Positions 5,654 to 5,936 of a DNA stretch of 5,936 nucleotides are shown one piece after another. How positions within the stretch are numbered: position 1 is the first letter of the stretch; the number at the start of each line of letters is the position of its first letter. This stretch comes from Bacillota bacterium (GTDB lineage Bacteria; Bacillota; Clostridia; Lachnospirales; Cellulosilyticaceae), in the NCBI GenBank assembly GCA_023457875.1, contig JAEXBC010000434.1, positions 1 to 5,936 of the forward strand. The letters are read 5' to 3'. Below the pieces are notes generated by a model. The model ran no database searches and was not told where the DNA came from. It saw only the letters and a program-made list of their open reading frames with translations. Position numbers and translations under genes: made by a program.

Positions 5654-5936
5654 ATGGAGAAAGCAAGATTTAAACAAAAGGTATTAAGAATTGGTATGGA
5701 AGTCGTGATCACTTTACTGGTTTTGTTTATTGCAGGTATATTTTTATTTTGGAACGAACTTCGTACGCTTTCCACATTAAGAAAGCTTGACGATTATGGT
5801 ATGTATCAGATGACTTATTATGGGGACTACGGTTTTGATGAGTTTTTGAAGAGTGGGGCCACAGGTGATGCAGATATTGAAGCATTTGTGACAAAACGGC
5901 TGTTAAAAGGATTGCCTCTAGATTTAGGTGTTACAG
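5654..5936 (+). CDS. Membrane-anchored linear amide C-N hydrolase-like protein (choloylglycine hydrolase family), N-terminal part
   Basis: Only the first 94 codons are inside the window; the frame is open at the right edge. A basic N-terminus (MEKARFKQKVLR) is followed by one hydrophobic segment at about residues 13-33 with no cleavage site visible, so it is probably a signal anchor. The next part, LRKLDDYGMYQMTYYGDYG (42-60) and VTKRLLKGLPLDLGVT (79-94), resembles the segment that precedes the N-terminal-nucleophile Cys in Clostridia proteins annotated as linear amide C-N hydrolases (penicillin V acylase / bile salt hydrolase relatives). This is recognition from memory. The catalytic Cys and the rest of the fold lie outside the window, so activity and substrate cannot be judged. 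The start follows AGGGGG at 5642-5647 by 6 bases, and an in-frame stop at 5627-5629 excludes a longer form. Confidence 0.7.
   Translation, partial: MEKARFKQKVLRIGMEVVITLLVLFIAGIFLFWNELRTLSTLRKLDDYGMYQMTYYGDYGFDEFLKSGATGDADIEAFVTKRLLKGLPLDLGVT

Noticed and set aside
1..5936. CRISPR array, insertion sequence, phage or plasmid genes, tRNA or rRNA genes
   Set aside because: No regularly spaced repeats, transposase frames, terminal inverted repeats or tRNA cloverleaf patterns were seen.

Overview
The window looks like chromosomal DNA from a low-GC Gram-positive bacterium of the class Clostridia, probably near Lachnospirales. This rests on the AT-rich base composition, strong AGGAGG ribosome binding sites, the conserved order ecfA2-ecfT-truA-rplM-rpsI, a T-box leader, and two perfect TTGACA-N17-TATAAT promoters. 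The genus cannot be fixed from the sequence alone. All genes lie on the + strand.

Positions 1-2062 hold the end of a vitamin-uptake and tRNA-modification operon. It contains the C-terminal part of the ECF transporter ATPase EcfA2, the membrane coupling subunit EcfT (overlapping ecfA2 by 8 bases), and the tRNA pseudouridine synthase TruA. No terminator follows truA. Positions 2063-3125 hold rplM (L13) and rpsI (S9), with their own consensus promoter, a structured leader of about 95 nt, and an intrinsic terminator after rpsI. In the leader, one arm (2166-2175) can pair either with an upstream segment or with a near-copy of that segment directly beside the rplM Shine-Dalgarno. This looks like a mutually exclusive switch for ribosomal-protein autoregulation.

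Positions 3126-5311 form a separate unit. It has a consensus promoter, a complete T-box riboswitch with an apparent AUG specifier, a leader terminator, and metG for a methionyl-tRNA synthetase, then a terminator. The synthetase is the form with two zinc knuckles. It reads KISTS in place of KMSKS and has no C-terminal tRNA-binding domain. The T-box should raise synthetase expression when uncharged tRNA-Met accumulates.

Positions 5312-5653 are about 340 bases of AT-rich sequence without a clear gene. They hold a candidate promoter, two small inverted repeats and a possible 10-codon leader ORF. The window ends in the first 94 codons of a membrane-anchored protein that resembles linear amide C-N hydrolases (choloylglycine hydrolase / penicillin V acylase family). 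The region is mostly core housekeeping sequence. The points worth a second look are the rplM leader switch, the T-box/MetRS pairing, and the leader of the last gene.
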